DNA of 64,000 nt from Chitinophaga sp. LS1 (GTDB taxonomy: Bacteria; Bacteroidota; Bacteroidia; Chitinophagales; Chitinophagaceae): positions 8,372,501 through 8,436,500 of the forward strand of contig NZ_CP128362.1 of NCBI RefSeq assembly GCF_034274695.1, in the 5' to 3' direction. The translations under genes and the position numbers were made by a program. The notes under the pieces are model-generated. The model did not search any database. It had not been told where the DNA came from and saw only the letters and a list, made by a program, of their open reading frames with translations. Of this stretch, positions 7,416 through 16,395 are shown piece after piece. The first letter of the stretch is position 1. Each line of letters begins with the position of its first letter.

Positions 7416-10400
7416 ATGAATATTTGCAGATCATTTTATAAACATATATCATACACCGGCCTGGTATTATTTCTCTTATGCGTATCCAGCGTGCAAAAGG
7501 CACAGGCCCAGCGTAAGGACAGCACGAATGTGAATTCGCGCGGTACCACCCGGAATCCTCAGTCCCAGGCCCAGACAAAAACTATTCAAAGGCCCATAGG
7601 CCCTAAGCCAGATGACAGGCATCCACCCTCAGAAGACCTGGCTAAGAAGAAATGGACCATTAAGCGGAAACTGGTGCAAAATACCGTTTCGCGTTACAAC
7701 TACTATTTCAATGCGAAGAAGAAACTGCGCCTGGTCACGCACAATGTAAGCCGTACCGGCCAGGACAACTATAACTACCTCCTCCCCTTTTACCCTTACA
7801 GTGCAGCAAATCAGGGCATCAGCAAAGGAGACCTCGACTCTGTCATTGAAAAGGCTTCTATCAATATCCAGATCCATGACCCACGCAGTAAATGGATGGA
7901 TGATAGTTACCTGCTGATCGGTAAAGCCTACTTCTTCCAGGGAGAATGGGATAAGGCCAACCGTACTTTCAACTTTATCAATACCAATTACCTTCCTAAA
8001 AAGAAGAATGAATATAAATCAGTCGTAGGCTCTGTCGAAAAAGATCAGATTTCCATCGCCAGCCGTGAAAAGCGGAAACCTCCTATCGGTTGGTTCAAAC
8101 ACACCTTTGCCAGAAACGATGCCTTTGTATGGAATGCGAAAACCAAGATCGAAGAAAATAATTATGACGAAGCCCGCTCTATCATCAACGTGCTCGATCA
8201 GGATCCTTACTTCCCAAAACGACTGGATGGTGAACTGGCAGAAGTAAAAGCCTACAGCCTGTACAAACAGGGAAAATTCCAGGAAGCCATCGAACCCATG
8301 CAAATTGCAGAACATAAGAAGGTAAACAGGGATGAAAAGGCACGCATGGCCTACATCCTGGGTCAGTTGTACACCAACTACAACAAGCCGGATTCTGCCA
8401 TCGCCATGTATTATCATGTGATCAAAACCAAGCCTGACCAGATGATGGAATTCCAGGCAAGAATTGCGATCAACAAACTGAAAGCCACCATGCCAGGCGG
8501 TTCGCTGGAACAAAGCCTTGCTACCCTGGCCAAGATGGCGAAGAAAGAAAAATACCAGAACTTCCGCGACGCAATTTATTATACCATGGCACAGCTGGTG
8601 CTGCCTACCGACAAGGAAGCAGCCCTCGGTTACCTGCGTGAGTCACTGAAAGCAAGCGCTCAAAGTCTGACGCCCAACCCCATGCAAAAGGCACTCACTT
8701 ACAAACTGATTGCCGACATCTATTATGATCAGCGTACATATCGCTCAGCCAAGAGCTTCTACGACAGCACCGCTTCGGTGATGCCACTGGAATTCCAGGA
8801 CTCGGCAGTAGTGAATAAACGTAAGAAAGTACTGACAGATGTAGCGGTGAGAATTGAGGCAATTCAGTTGCAGGACAGCTTACAACGCATTGCTGCCATG
8901 CCGGAAAGTGACCGGAAAATATTCTTAACGAAACTGTCGGTACAAATCCGTAAAGACGCCGAAGAGAACGCAAAGAAAGCGAGAGCTGATTCCGCTGCCG
9001 CCCTTGCCGAAGCCATGGCCAGCGCCAATACCAACAATCCGTTCAGCAACAACGGCATGAATACTAAAGCCGGGCAGAAAGCAGAAGCGGGTGACTGGTA
9101 CTTCTATAATACTGCCAGCAAATCATCAGGTTTCCAGGAGTTTAAACGTAAATGGGGCAACCGTGGCAATAACGATAACTGGCGTCGTAGCCAGAACGGT
9201 GTCGTTGCCGTAAAAGAAAACCTGGAACCAGTGGATGAAAATGGCAATCCTATCAGCACCGATGGTCAGGCGAAAAAGAAAGCGACACCAGCGGACAGCA
9301 CCACTGCCGAAACCCTGGCCGCCAACCTGCCACTGACACCAGACGAATTATTGAAATCCAACATCATCGCAGAAGAAGCCTTCTATGACCTGGGTAAACT
9401 ATACAGCGACGGCCTGGATAATTTAGACCTGGGTATTGAAACATACGATACATTATTGAACAGATATCCACATCACCCGAACAAAACTGAGGTGATCTAC
9501 TCCCTGTATATCTGGCATAATAAACTGAACCATACTGCTTTGGCCAACAGCTTCCGCCAGCAGATCATGAGCAACTACGGAGATTCCAAGTTTGCCAGCA
9601 TTATCCGTTTCGGTGGCCTGAAGGATGAGAATATCGGTAAGAAAAAAGAGATCTCGTCTGCCTACGAGCATGTATATGGCGCATACCTGGATTGTAACTA
9701 CGAAACAGCGTTGCGGATGAAGAAGGAAGCAGATTCCACTTTCGGTCTCAACTTTATGCAGCCGAAATTTGACCTGCTGGAAGCCATGATCATTGCGAAA
9801 ATGGATACCTGTGAGTTTGGTAAACAACCACTTACAGCGGTAATGAACAAATACCAGAATGACGATCAGGTCTATGCAAGGTCCAAAGAACTGCTGGATG
9901 CGCTGGACAACCGCTCTGCGCTGGTTGTATACCTCTCCATGCTGGAAATAGAAAGGAAACCGGAAGCACCATTGCTGGATGAGGATGTAACCATGATCTA
10001 TCCATGGCAGCGACCTCACCCGGAACTGAACAATGCTGAGTTAAAAACAGCCACGGCAGATTCAATCAAACTGGCAGCAGACAATGCAAAACTGAAAATT
10101 GCACCACTGCCACCACCCATGAAACCGAAGGTGATCTACAAACTGGTGGCAGACGCTCCTCACTTCGTCGTGATGTCATTTAATAAACTGACGAAGAAAG
10201 CAGTGGATGAATCAGTAGAAATCTTTACCAAATACAACAAGGAACATCATCCTGACATGAAGATCCAGGTGGGTAGTTATGTAATGAGTCAAACAGAAGT
10301 ATTGTTGATATTCAGGCTGTTCGACAATGAAGACCGGGCGCTGGACTATTTTGATGAGATCAGGCTGGGTGCCGGAAAGCTCCTTCCGCAGATGCGACCT

Positions 10401-10514
10401 TCCGATTATACCATGTTCATCATTTCCAGGGACAACTTCATCCTGATGAATACCAGGAGAGATCTGGATGGATATAAAAAGTTCTTCGGAGACAACTATA
10501 TAATAGAACAATAA
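7416..10514 (+). CDS. porW: T9SS/gliding-associated TPR lipoprotein PorW/SprE-like
   Basis: 1032 residues. The N-terminal signal region has a cysteine in FLLCVSSVQKAQAQ, so lipidation is possible but the box is not canonical. A low-complexity linker is followed by VQNTVSRYNYYFNAKKKL, LLPFYPYSAANQG, DSVIEKASINIQIHDPRSKW and DDSYLLIGKAYFFQGEW, the opening of SprE/PorW proteins. Then follow many TPR-like helices (about 150-480), a Ser/Asn/Lys-rich insert (about 520-640), a second TPR block (ALANSFRQQIMSNYGDSKFA), and a C-terminal domain ending in DNFILMNTRRDLDGYKKFFG. SprE/PorW is a periplasmic-side component needed for type IX secretion and gliding. A hairpin terminator follows. Family confident, symbol less so. 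Confidence 0.85.
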   Translation: MNICRSFYKHISYTGLVLFLLCVSSVQKAQAQRKDSTNVNSRGTTRNPQSQAQTKTIQRPIGPKPDDRHPPSEDLAKKKWTIKRKLVQNTVSRYNYYFNAKKKLRLVTHNVSRTGQDNYNYLLPFYPYSAANQGISKGDLDSVIEKASINIQIHDPRSKWMDDSYLLIGKAYFFQGEWDKANRTFNFINTNYLPKKKNEYKSVVGSVEKDQISIASREKRKPPIGWFKHTFARNDAFVWNAKTKIEENNYDEARSIINVLDQDPYFPKRLDGELAEVKAYSLYKQGKFQEAIEPMQIAEHKKVNRDEKARMAYILGQLYTNYNKPDSAIAMYYHVIKTKPDQMMEFQARIAINKLKATMPGGSLEQSLATLAKMAKKEKYQNFRDAIYYTMAQLVLPTDKEAALGYLRESLKASAQSLTPNPMQKALTYKLIADIYYDQRTYRSAKSFYDSTASVMPLEFQDSAVVNKRKKVLTDVAVRIEAIQLQDSLQRIAAMPESDRKIFLTKLSVQIRKDAEENAKKARADSAAALAEAMASANTNNPFSNNGMNTKAGQKAEAGDWYFYNTASKSSGFQEFKRKWGNRGNNDNWRRSQNGVVAVKENLEPVDENGNPISTDGQAKKKATPADSTTAETLAANLPLTPDELLKSNIIAEEAFYDLGKLYSDGLDNLDLGIETYDTLLNRYPHHPNKTEVIYSLYIWHNKLNHTALANSFRQQIMSNYGDSKFASIIRFGGLKDENIGKKKEISSAYEHVYGAYLDCNYETALRMKKEADSTFGLNFMQPKFDLLEAMIIAKMDTCEFGKQPLTAVMNKYQNDDQVYARSKELLDALDNRSALVVYLSMLEIERKPEAPLLDEDVTMIYPWQRPHPELNNAELKTATADSIKLAADNAKLKIAPLPPPMKPKVIYKLVADAPHFVVMSFNKLTKKAVDESVEIFTKYNKEHHPDMKIQVGSYVMSQTEVLLIFRLFDNEDRALDYFDEIRLGAGKLLPQMRPSDYTMFIISRDNFILMNTRRDLDGYKKFFGDNYIIEQ

Positions 10515-10538
10515 GGGACATAAACTCAATGACGCTGG

Positions 10539-10570
10539 AAATCGCTTTTGCCGCTGGCAAAGGCGATTTT
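10539..10570 (+). terminator. Intrinsic terminator after porW
   Basis: AAATCGCTTTTGCC (10539-10552), loop GCT, GGCAAAGGCGATTT (10556-10569) ending in TTTTGC. It lies 24 bp after the stop codon. Confidence 0.75.
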
Positions 10571-10704
10571 GCTAATGGGGAGGTAATAAAATTTTTTTTA
10601 ATAGTTTTGTCTTGCTGTTACACCTGATTCCGGCAAAAAAGGCCCGTAAATTGCTATTACAGACGAGCTATGCGGGCTGACGCATTTATAATTCAAAATC
10701 TTGT

Positions 10705-13083
10705 ATGAAAAAATCAGTTAAAATATTGTGGTTGACTGTGTTATCGCTGACGGGAGTGTTCATTTTGCTTTTATTGCTGATCAATTTCCGTATCATCGGC
10801 AACATGCCATCCATGGAGACCCTGGAAAACCCCAGGGCAGCCCTTGCCTCTGAAGTAATTGGGGATGACGGTACTATACTTGGTAAATATTACCAGGTAG
10901 ACAGGTCCAGCTCTGATTATGATGAAATTTCCAGGAATGTGCTCAATGCACTGGTAGCTACCGAAGATGTACGCTTTTATGATCACTCTGGCATCGACCC
11001 ATATGGTACGATGGCCATCCCTTTTTACCTCGCAATCGGTAAAAAGAGAGGTTCGAGTACGATCACCCAGCAGTTAGCGCTGAACCTGCAGGCGGATAAT
11101 TCCGGTGTGCAGCGTTCTAAAAATATAATTGAAAGAGGTTTCCAGAAAATGCAGGAATGGCTGATTGCCGTAAAGCTGGAAAGAAACTTCACGAAAGAGG
11201 AAATCATTACCCTGTACCTGAACACCGTACCTTTCGGTGATAACGTATATGGTATTGAAAATGGCGCCCGCACATTCTTTAGTAAAGATGCCGGTCACCT
11301 TTCCATCGAAGAAGCTGCCACCCTGATCGGTATGCTGAAGGGTACCAATTTGTACAATCCCCGCAGAAATCCGAAAACAGCGCTGGATCGCCGTAACACG
11401 GTGATTGAGCTGATGGCGAAAAATAAATTCATTTCCAGCGCAGAAGAAGCGGCGGCGAAGAGCACGCCAATCGTACTGCGCTACAATAAGATAGACCATA
11501 ACAAAGGTCTCGCTCCATACTTCCGCGAAGTACTGAGAGATGAACTGAAACAATGGTGTAAAGAGCATAAGAAATCTGACGGTTCTGAATATAACCTGTA
11601 CCGTGATGGTCTGAGGATTTATACAACCATCAACCCACGTATGCAGTTATATGCTGAAGAAGCGGTAGATCATCACCTGAAAGACCTGCAAAAAGTATTT
11701 GCACAACAGGCAAATATTAAATCTGGTGCTGCATGGAAAGGTCATGAAAACTTCCTGGAGCGGTATATGAAAGAATCTGACCGCTATCAGAGTATGGTGG
11801 CTTCAGACATTCCAGAAGACGAAATTAAGAAGTCATTCAATACCCCTACCAAAATGAAAGTATTCTCCTGGAGGAGCTATACTGAGCCTGAGCTGAATGA
11901 GATCGATACGGTGATGACACCAATGGATTCTATCCGCTACATGCGTGCTATATTGCAGGCAGGTTTCATGGCGATGGACCCTGAGAGTGGAGAGGTGAAA
12001 GCATGGGTAGGCGGACCTGATTTCCGTTATTTCAAGAATGATCACGTATTAAAGAGCAAGCGCCAGGTAGGTTCTACATTCAAACCCTTCCTGTATTGCT
12101 ATGCGATCATGAACGGCATGTCGCCGGCTACTTCATTACCGAATGAGCCAGTGACCTTCCCTAAATATAACTATACCCTGAGTCGTAACTCAGAAGGTAG
12201 CGTGGGTGGTATGATCTCTATGGCAGGGGCGCTGGCCAAGTCACTGAACCTGGTGTCAGCATACCTGATCAAGCAGTTAGGCCCTGCGGCAGTAGCGGAC
12301 TTTGCGAATGAAAAGATCGGGTTCTCTGTGAAGATCCCTCCTTATCCTTCTATTTGTCTGGGTACACCGGAGATTCCGCTGTATGATATGTTGCAGGCGT
12401 ATACCATGTTTGCAGCACGTGGTATCATCACCAAACCGATTTACATTACCCGTATAGAAGATAGAAATGGTAACATCCTGGAAACGACCGCACCGGTAAA
12501 ACGTGAGGTGATCAGTGAGAATGAGTCTTATGTGATGACCAAGATGATGGAAGGAGTGACTGGTCCGGGTGGTACATCGGCACGTTTACGTTTCCGTTAT
12601 GGTATTAAAGGACAGGTAGCTGGTAAGACAGGTACTACGAATGATAATACCGATGGTTGGTTTATGGGCTTTACACCACAGCTGCTGGCAGGTGCATGGG
12701 TAGGTTGTGAGAACAACTTCCTGCATTTCAGCACGACGGCTAATGGTCAGGGTGCGAATACAGGATTACCGATCTGGGCATATTTCTTCCAGAAATTATA
12801 TGCAGATCCTACCTTGAAGATAGATCCGAATGCAACATTTGCGATTCCGGCATCAATAGATAGCCAGGATTACACGAATACGGACAAGAGCATGCCTCCG
12901 GGTGCAGAAGCGGTGGATCAGGGCAATGGTTCAGCAAGTGATTATGGTGGTGATGAACCTGCTATTGATGTGAGTAAATATGGAGAAAAGCCGGCAGAGA
13001 AACCTGCGGAAAAACCGAAGGAAGAGCCGAAGAAAGAGAATAATCAACCGGCACCGAAAGCGGTGTTTCCGAAAAATAATTAA
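10705..13083 (+). CDS. mrcA: Class A penicillin-binding protein (PBP1A type)
   Basis: Bifunctional peptidoglycan glycosyltransferase/transpeptidase, 792 residues, anchored by one N-terminal TM helix (ILWLTVLSLTGVFILLLLLI). The GT51 domain shows catalytic Glu86 in ATEDVRFYDHSGID, then GSSTITQQLALNLQ, ERNFTKEEIITLYLN and FGDNVYGIENGARTFF. The transpeptidase domain shows S457-T-F-K460 (active-site Ser), S513-L-N515, and K641-TGT. The tail (about 720-792) is a disordered Pro/Lys/Glu-rich stretch with AEKP repeats, common in Bacteroidota PBPs. All catalytic motifs are intact. The gene stands alone; a bidirectional terminator follows. Confidence 0.96.
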   Translation: MKKSVKILWLTVLSLTGVFILLLLLINFRIIGNMPSMETLENPRAALASEVIGDDGTILGKYYQVDRSSSDYDEISRNVLNALVATEDVRFYDHSGIDPYGTMAIPFYLAIGKKRGSSTITQQLALNLQADNSGVQRSKNIIERGFQKMQEWLIAVKLERNFTKEEIITLYLNTVPFGDNVYGIENGARTFFSKDAGHLSIEEAATLIGMLKGTNLYNPRRNPKTALDRRNTVIELMAKNKFISSAEEAAAKSTPIVLRYNKIDHNKGLAPYFREVLRDELKQWCKEHKKSDGSEYNLYRDGLRIYTTINPRMQLYAEEAVDHHLKDLQKVFAQQANIKSGAAWKGHENFLERYMKESDRYQSMVASDIPEDEIKKSFNTPTKMKVFSWRSYTEPELNEIDTVMTPMDSIRYMRAILQAGFMAMDPESGEVKAWVGGPDFRYFKNDHVLKSKRQVGSTFKPFLYCYAIMNGMSPATSLPNEPVTFPKYNYTLSRNSEGSVGGMISMAGALAKSLNLVSAYLIKQLGPAAVADFANEKIGFSVKIPPYPSICLGTPEIPLYDMLQAYTMFAARGIITKPIYITRIEDRNGNILETTAPVKREVISENESYVMTKMMEGVTGPGGTSARLRFRYGIKGQVAGKTGTTNDNTDGWFMGFTPQLLAGAWVGCENNFLHFSTTANGQGANTGLPIWAYFFQKLYADPTLKIDPNATFAIPASIDSQDYTNTDKSMPPGAEAVDQGNGSASDYGGDEPAIDVSKYGEKPAEKPAEKPKEEPKKENNQPAPKAVFPKNN

Positions 13084-13140
13084 ATAAAACATTCATGAAA
13101 GAGGGAATTCACCAACAGGCATGAAACCTATTTTCAAAAA

Positions 13141-13182
13141 AAATAAAAACGCTTTTGTCTTTCGGCAAAAGCGTTTTTATTT
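13141..13182. terminator. Bidirectional terminator after the PBP gene
   Basis: AAATAAAAACGCTTTTG (13141-13157), 8-nt loop, CAAAAGCGTTTTTATTT (13166-13182): a perfect 17-bp stem with A- and T-tracts on both sides. It sits next to the start of the minisatellite. Confidence 0.8.
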
Positions 13183-13183
13183 G

Positions 13184-13456
13184 AGATTGTTATTATCTGA
13201 ACTTGATCTAATTTGACTTTGCTATTATCTGAGCTTGCTATTAACTGAGCTTGTTCCAATTTGACTTTGCTATTATTTAAGCTTGTTATTAACTGAGCTT
13301 GTTCCAATTTGACTTTGCTATTATTTGAGCTTGTTATTAACTGAGCTTGTTCCAATTTGACTTTGCTATTATTTAAGCTTGTTATTAACTGAGCTTGTTC
13401 CAATTTGACTTTGCTGCTATTTGAGCTTGTTATTATCTGAGCTTGCTATTATTTAG
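13184..13456. repeat. 48-bp tandem repeat (minisatellite), about 5.5 copies
   Basis: The segment CCAATTTGACTTTGCT recurs at 13256, 13304, 13352 and 13400, exactly 48 bp apart, with a variant at 13208 and degenerate ends. Each unit is itself made of diverged ~12-bp pieces of the type (T/G)AGCTTGTTATTAAC. On the minus strand one frame (13134-13403, ATG at 13403) reads as 16-residue repeats EQAQLITSLNNSKVKL plus a tail that runs through the PBP terminator. That frame may be fortuitous because 48 is a multiple of 3. It fills the space between the PBP and M28 peptidase genes, which converge here; no other gene is visible. Confidence 0.9.
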
Positions 13457-13465
13457 GCTTCGTTT

Positions 13466-14392
13466 TTATTTGTCCGCTACGTAATGCAGCTCTTTGTACT
13501 TCATGGCATTATTGATCAACTGAATGGCCAGTTTAAGCACATCTGACTCCTCTTTTGCCTCTACCTTCTCTGCGGTATCAGTGGGCTTGTGATAGTCGTC
13601 ATGGGGCCCTGTATGGAGGAAAATAACCGGTACTCCACTGATATAGAAATTATGGTGATCAGAAGGCCCTTTGCCTGCCCCATCAGTGAAGAACTTGATA
13701 CCTGGCTGCGCTACACCTTTGAATACATCCGGCCACTCTTCCGCACTTGCATAACCGCCGATACCTAAACCGCGTTCTGCATTGTAACGGCCAATCATAT
13801 CCATATTCAGCATAAAATGTACTTTCTCCAATGGAAATACAGGATGAGCTACATAGTACTTAGAACCCTGCAATCCCATCTCTTCACCACCAAAAGCGAT
13901 GAACAGGAAATTGAATTGTTCCTTCTGTCCGTTCTTTACGAAATACCGGATAAATTCCAGTAAGCCGGCGATGCCGGAGGCATTGTCATCAGCTCCATAA
14001 TGGATCTGTCCTTCCGGGTACTTTCCATCAAACAAATGTGCAGTACCGATATGGTCATAGTGAGCGCCGATGATAATCGTACGGGGGGCGCCGTTATCCA
14101 GGTATCCAATCACATTTCTGCTGGGAATATCATGATGTTCCTTGCGATCAAACGTAAAATCCTGGAAATAACTACTACCGTTTGCTGGTTGCAGGCCCAA
14201 CTTTTTAAACTGTTTCTCCACCCATGCAGCCGCTTTTCTACCACCTTTTTCATCGGTACCACGGCCTTTTAACTTATCGGATGCCAGGTAGTTGACAGTG
14301 CTACGGATACGCGCTTCAGAAGGCATGTAATCCTGCGCAAAAGCATTCACAAAACAAGAGGTGCAGAACACCAACAATAACAATCGCTTCAT
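13466..14392 (-). CDS. Secreted M28-family metallopeptidase
   Basis: 308 residues with a clear signal peptide (MKRLLLLVFCTSCFVNAFAQ). The co-catalytic di-zinc peptidase motifs are present: H111 and D113 in GAHYDHIG, D135/D136 in YGADDNASG, E170/E171 in FGGEEMGLQG, D-M-D in LNMDMIGR, and SDHHNF toward the C-terminus. This is the aminopeptidase/glutaminyl-cyclase-like fold. Length and motif set are normal, so an active periplasmic or secreted exopeptidase is expected. It follows the lanthipeptide-like gene block on the same strand but is separated from it by two hairpin terminators. Its ATG is only 31 bp from the second of these. Confidence 0.93.
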   Translation of the reverse strand: MKRLLLLVFCTSCFVNAFAQDYMPSEARIRSTVNYLASDKLKGRGTDEKGGRKAAAWVEKQFKKLGLQPANGSSYFQDFTFDRKEHHDIPSRNVIGYLDNGAPRTIIIGAHYDHIGTAHLFDGKYPEGQIHYGADDNASGIAGLLEFIRYFVKNGQKEQFNFLFIAFGGEEMGLQGSKYYVAHPVFPLEKVHFMLNMDMIGRYNAERGLGIGGYASAEEWPDVFKGVAQPGIKFFTDGAGKGPSDHHNFYISGVPVIFLHTGPHDDYHKPTDTAEKVEAKEESDVLKLAIQLINNAMKYKELHYVADK

Positions 14393-14422
14393 TTAGGACA
14401 TGATATATGATGAGACCAAAAA

Positions 14423-14457
14423 AAACAGCCCTTACTTTTGCATGCGAAGGGCTGTTT
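14423..14457 (-). terminator. Intrinsic terminator directly upstream of the M28 gene
   Basis: On the minus strand AAACAGCCCTT (14457-14447), a 13-nt loop and AAGGGCTGTTT (14433-14423) are followed by an eight-T run. It is strong by appearance and lies 31 bp before the M28 ATG, so M28 needs either read-through or a promoter in that short gap. Confidence 0.65.
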
Positions 14458-14558
14458 CCAATAATATAAGGTCAAAACTACGTGATAACATTTAAATGGG
14501 CATATCACAAATGTGCCATTTATAAAGTTAAATATGTATCACTATGAGGTTAATAAAA

Positions 14559-14580
14559 GCCCCCTCGCGCAGGAGGGGGC
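14559..14580 (-). terminator. Terminator after the C39-like gene
   Basis: GCCCCCTC (14559-14566), loop GCGCAG, GAGGGGGC (14573-14580). On the minus strand it is followed by TTTTATT, and it begins 28 bp after the stop codon of the C39-like gene. Confidence 0.7.
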
Positions 14581-14607
14581 GATTGTACATTGTACAGCAT
14601 ATAGGGG

Positions 14608-15063
14608 TTAAAAATCAGGTGGAGAGGGATCCAGGTACAGCATAATGCCATATTCGCCGTCCTGTGTCCATCCTCTCAGAAAATCTAATTTGTCTAATGT
14701 GATCAGCCCAGCCGTAGGGTCGGAAATATAAACTTTGTCCCCCCTTATTTTATACACGACAATAAAACGGCGCTGATACCAGTACCCGATACAGGGTAAC
14801 AGGTCAAGTGATAAAAGGTCAGCCAGAGAAACTTTTGCCCCCAAAGTACCAAAACCAATTTTCCCGGCGGCATCTCCGAGGTCCTGCAGCGGGCTGCCAC
14901 TTTCAGCAGTCGCCCACAGTGACCTTACATATTCATGCGTAAGATTCTTTCCAAAGTGCGTACTTAATATATGCAAACAGGCAGGACCATCGTCCGTTTT
15001 GCCCTGCTGTTTACAGTGGGGAAATGGATGCTTTTTGCTCTGCGGAATCAGACTTTTGATCAT
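14608..15063 (-). CDS. Stand-alone C39 peptidase-like domain, catalytic Cys and His replaced
   Basis: 151 residues, one domain only. It aligns by eye with the N-terminal C39 domain of Bacteroidota bacteriocin exporters: KQQGKTDDGPACLHIL (canonical KQ..(M/E)DCGP.CL), LGDAAGKIGFGTLGAKV, LPCIGYWYQRRFIVVYKI (canonical NHFVVVYKI) and KVYISDPTAGLITL. The oxyanion Gln (Q19) and the Asp of SDP (D115) are kept, but the nucleophile is Asp (D25) and the catalytic His is Arg (R99). Cysteine protease activity is therefore not expected. Catalytically dead C39-like domains are known in HlyB, where they bind substrate. It is downstream of the LanC-like gene (129-bp gap) and followed by a terminator. Role inferred: leader-binding or chaperone protein. 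Confidence 0.8.
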   Translation of the reverse strand: MIKSLIPQSKKHPFPHCKQQGKTDDGPACLHILSTHFGKNLTHEYVRSLWATAESGSPLQDLGDAAGKIGFGTLGAKVSLADLLSLDLLPCIGYWYQRRFIVVYKIRGDKVYISDPTAGLITLDKLDFLRGWTQDGEYGIMLYLDPSPPDF

Positions 15064-15192
15064 ATCCAGGAGTCTTTTTGCAGGTGATTGGGTTATTATC
15101 TCACAACGATGAAAGGCCGGCTATTTGTTTGGGTGTTCAGGTGCATGCACCTGAGGTCGAAAATAGTCTCCATTCGGTTTTTGTTTTAACTA

Positions 15193-16371
15193 TTATAGAA
15201 GTAACAGATCGGTCCATGGAAGTTCTTCATTGATCAGGTGCCCCAACAAGACCAGTGCTACGCCTGGCAGGCCTTCCAGCATGAGGCTTTCGCGGCCTTT
15301 GAAGCTTTCTTCGTTCAGCACAACTTCCAATCTTTTCATTGTTTCATTGATCCAGTAATGCCATCCTTCCAGGTAACCTTCCTCATTACTATAACGGTAT
15401 AACGAATAATAATACTGTGCTAACCCTGCGGTGCCATTCAGAAAGTAAATATCATCGATCTGCGTAGCTTCGCAGGTTCTGCGCATCAGTGAGCTACCGC
15501 CCACGAGATCCGCCATCTGCTTGAGGTTTTCGTCTTGTAAAGCAAAGGATGCCTTGTAAAAAAGAGATACCTGATTCAGATCTCCATAACACCATCCAAG
15601 ACGGTTGTTATAGTTTTTTTGATCTTCTGCTTCACTGGTAGTGAGTGGGAAAAATGACCAGTCCTGTCCGATCAAGTCCACTTCGCGCAGGTGATGGCGT
15701 ACAAAGCGGATGCCTTGTTGTAGCAGGTATCCAGTCTTTAGTGCGTCTATCTCTGCTTCATGCAATGCAGTCAGAACAGAGAAAAATCCTGCCTGTCCCT
15801 GCGATAAACTAAAGTTGATCTGCCCATTACCAAATAAGAAGATATTCCTGAACCAGACGCCATGTTTTGTCACTACACATTTATCGTACAACACACGGAT
15901 GATCTCCCTGAGGTATATCGCTATTTTAGGCTGTGGCAGCCTATCTGTAAAGTACTTGATGATGCCAAACGCACCGTGCAGATAATCCTGTTTATCATCT
16001 TTGATCAGTTGTAAAGCCTGATGGTAGAGATAGTCGTCATATCCGGCCAGTTCCTCATCTATGTCTATATTCAAAAGGCCGTCTTTGTACAGGAGGTTGA
16101 TCACACTGGTAAGGCCGCAGATACCGGTTGCCAGCGAAGGCCCATCCAGTTCAAGGGTTCCTTTATTCATATGATCCAATACCTCGTCGAGCAGCGCATA
16201 TGTCTTATCTAAATAAGTATTGTCTCTGTACCCCTGCCATAAGGAATGATAGTACACGATCAGGCCCAGCTTACCTCCGCTCATCAGGGTGTCATTATCA
16301 ACGGTCTGCTGATCTATGAGCTGATGAAGCTGTGAGATGAGGCTCTCCACTTTTACCGGTTCCTGTACCAT
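15193..16371 (-). CDS. LanC-like protein with degenerate zinc site
   Basis: 392 residues with the double alpha-barrel repeat pattern of LanC cyclases: LATGICGLTSVINLL, YLHGAFGIIKYF, NFSLSQGQAGFFSVLTAL, RLGWCYGDLNQVSLFY, YFLNGTAGLAQYYYSLY and LMLEGLPGVALVLLG. The first zinc Cys is kept (C261 in WCYG). The canonical CHG, which gives the other two zinc ligands, is L311-N312-G313. The catalytic-site His of the (A/S)HG motif is Gln (Q191). Thioether cyclisation by the NisC mechanism is therefore unlikely. It is divergent from the three precursor genes and lies upstream of the C39-like gene. The frame is intact, so it is a conserved-looking pseudo-enzyme or a divergent subfamily rather than a pseudogene. 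ATG at 16371. Confidence 0.82.
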   Translation of the reverse strand: MVQEPVKVESLISQLHQLIDQQTVDNDTLMSGGKLGLIVYYHSLWQGYRDNTYLDKTYALLDEVLDHMNKGTLELDGPSLATGICGLTSVINLLYKDGLLNIDIDEELAGYDDYLYHQALQLIKDDKQDYLHGAFGIIKYFTDRLPQPKIAIYLREIIRVLYDKCVVTKHGVWFRNIFLFGNGQINFSLSQGQAGFFSVLTALHEAEIDALKTGYLLQQGIRFVRHHLREVDLIGQDWSFFPLTTSEAEDQKNYNNRLGWCYGDLNQVSLFYKASFALQDENLKQMADLVGGSSLMRRTCEATQIDDIYFLNGTAGLAQYYYSLYRYSNEEGYLEGWHYWINETMKRLEVVLNEESFKGRESLMLEGLPGVALVLLGHLINEELPWTDLLLL

Positions 16372-16387
16372 TCCTGAATGCTTTTAA

Positions 16388-16395
16388 CAAACTTA
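16388..16395 (-). promoter_or_regulatory. Candidate -7 box upstream of the LanC-like gene
   Basis: Minus-strand TAAGTTTG matches TAnnTTTG exactly, 16 bp upstream of the ATG at 16371. I see no TTTG at the expected -33 position. The remaining 259 bp up to the first precursor gene hold no other gene I can support. Confidence 0.35.

Noticed and set aside
13134..13403. 89-codon gene of EQAQLITS repeats
   Set aside because: The open frame follows from a repeat length divisible by 3, it runs through the PBP terminator, and has no start context; kept only as part of the repeat.
13184..13456. CRISPR array
   Set aside because: The 48-bp units are contiguous with no unique spacers, and no cas genes are nearby.
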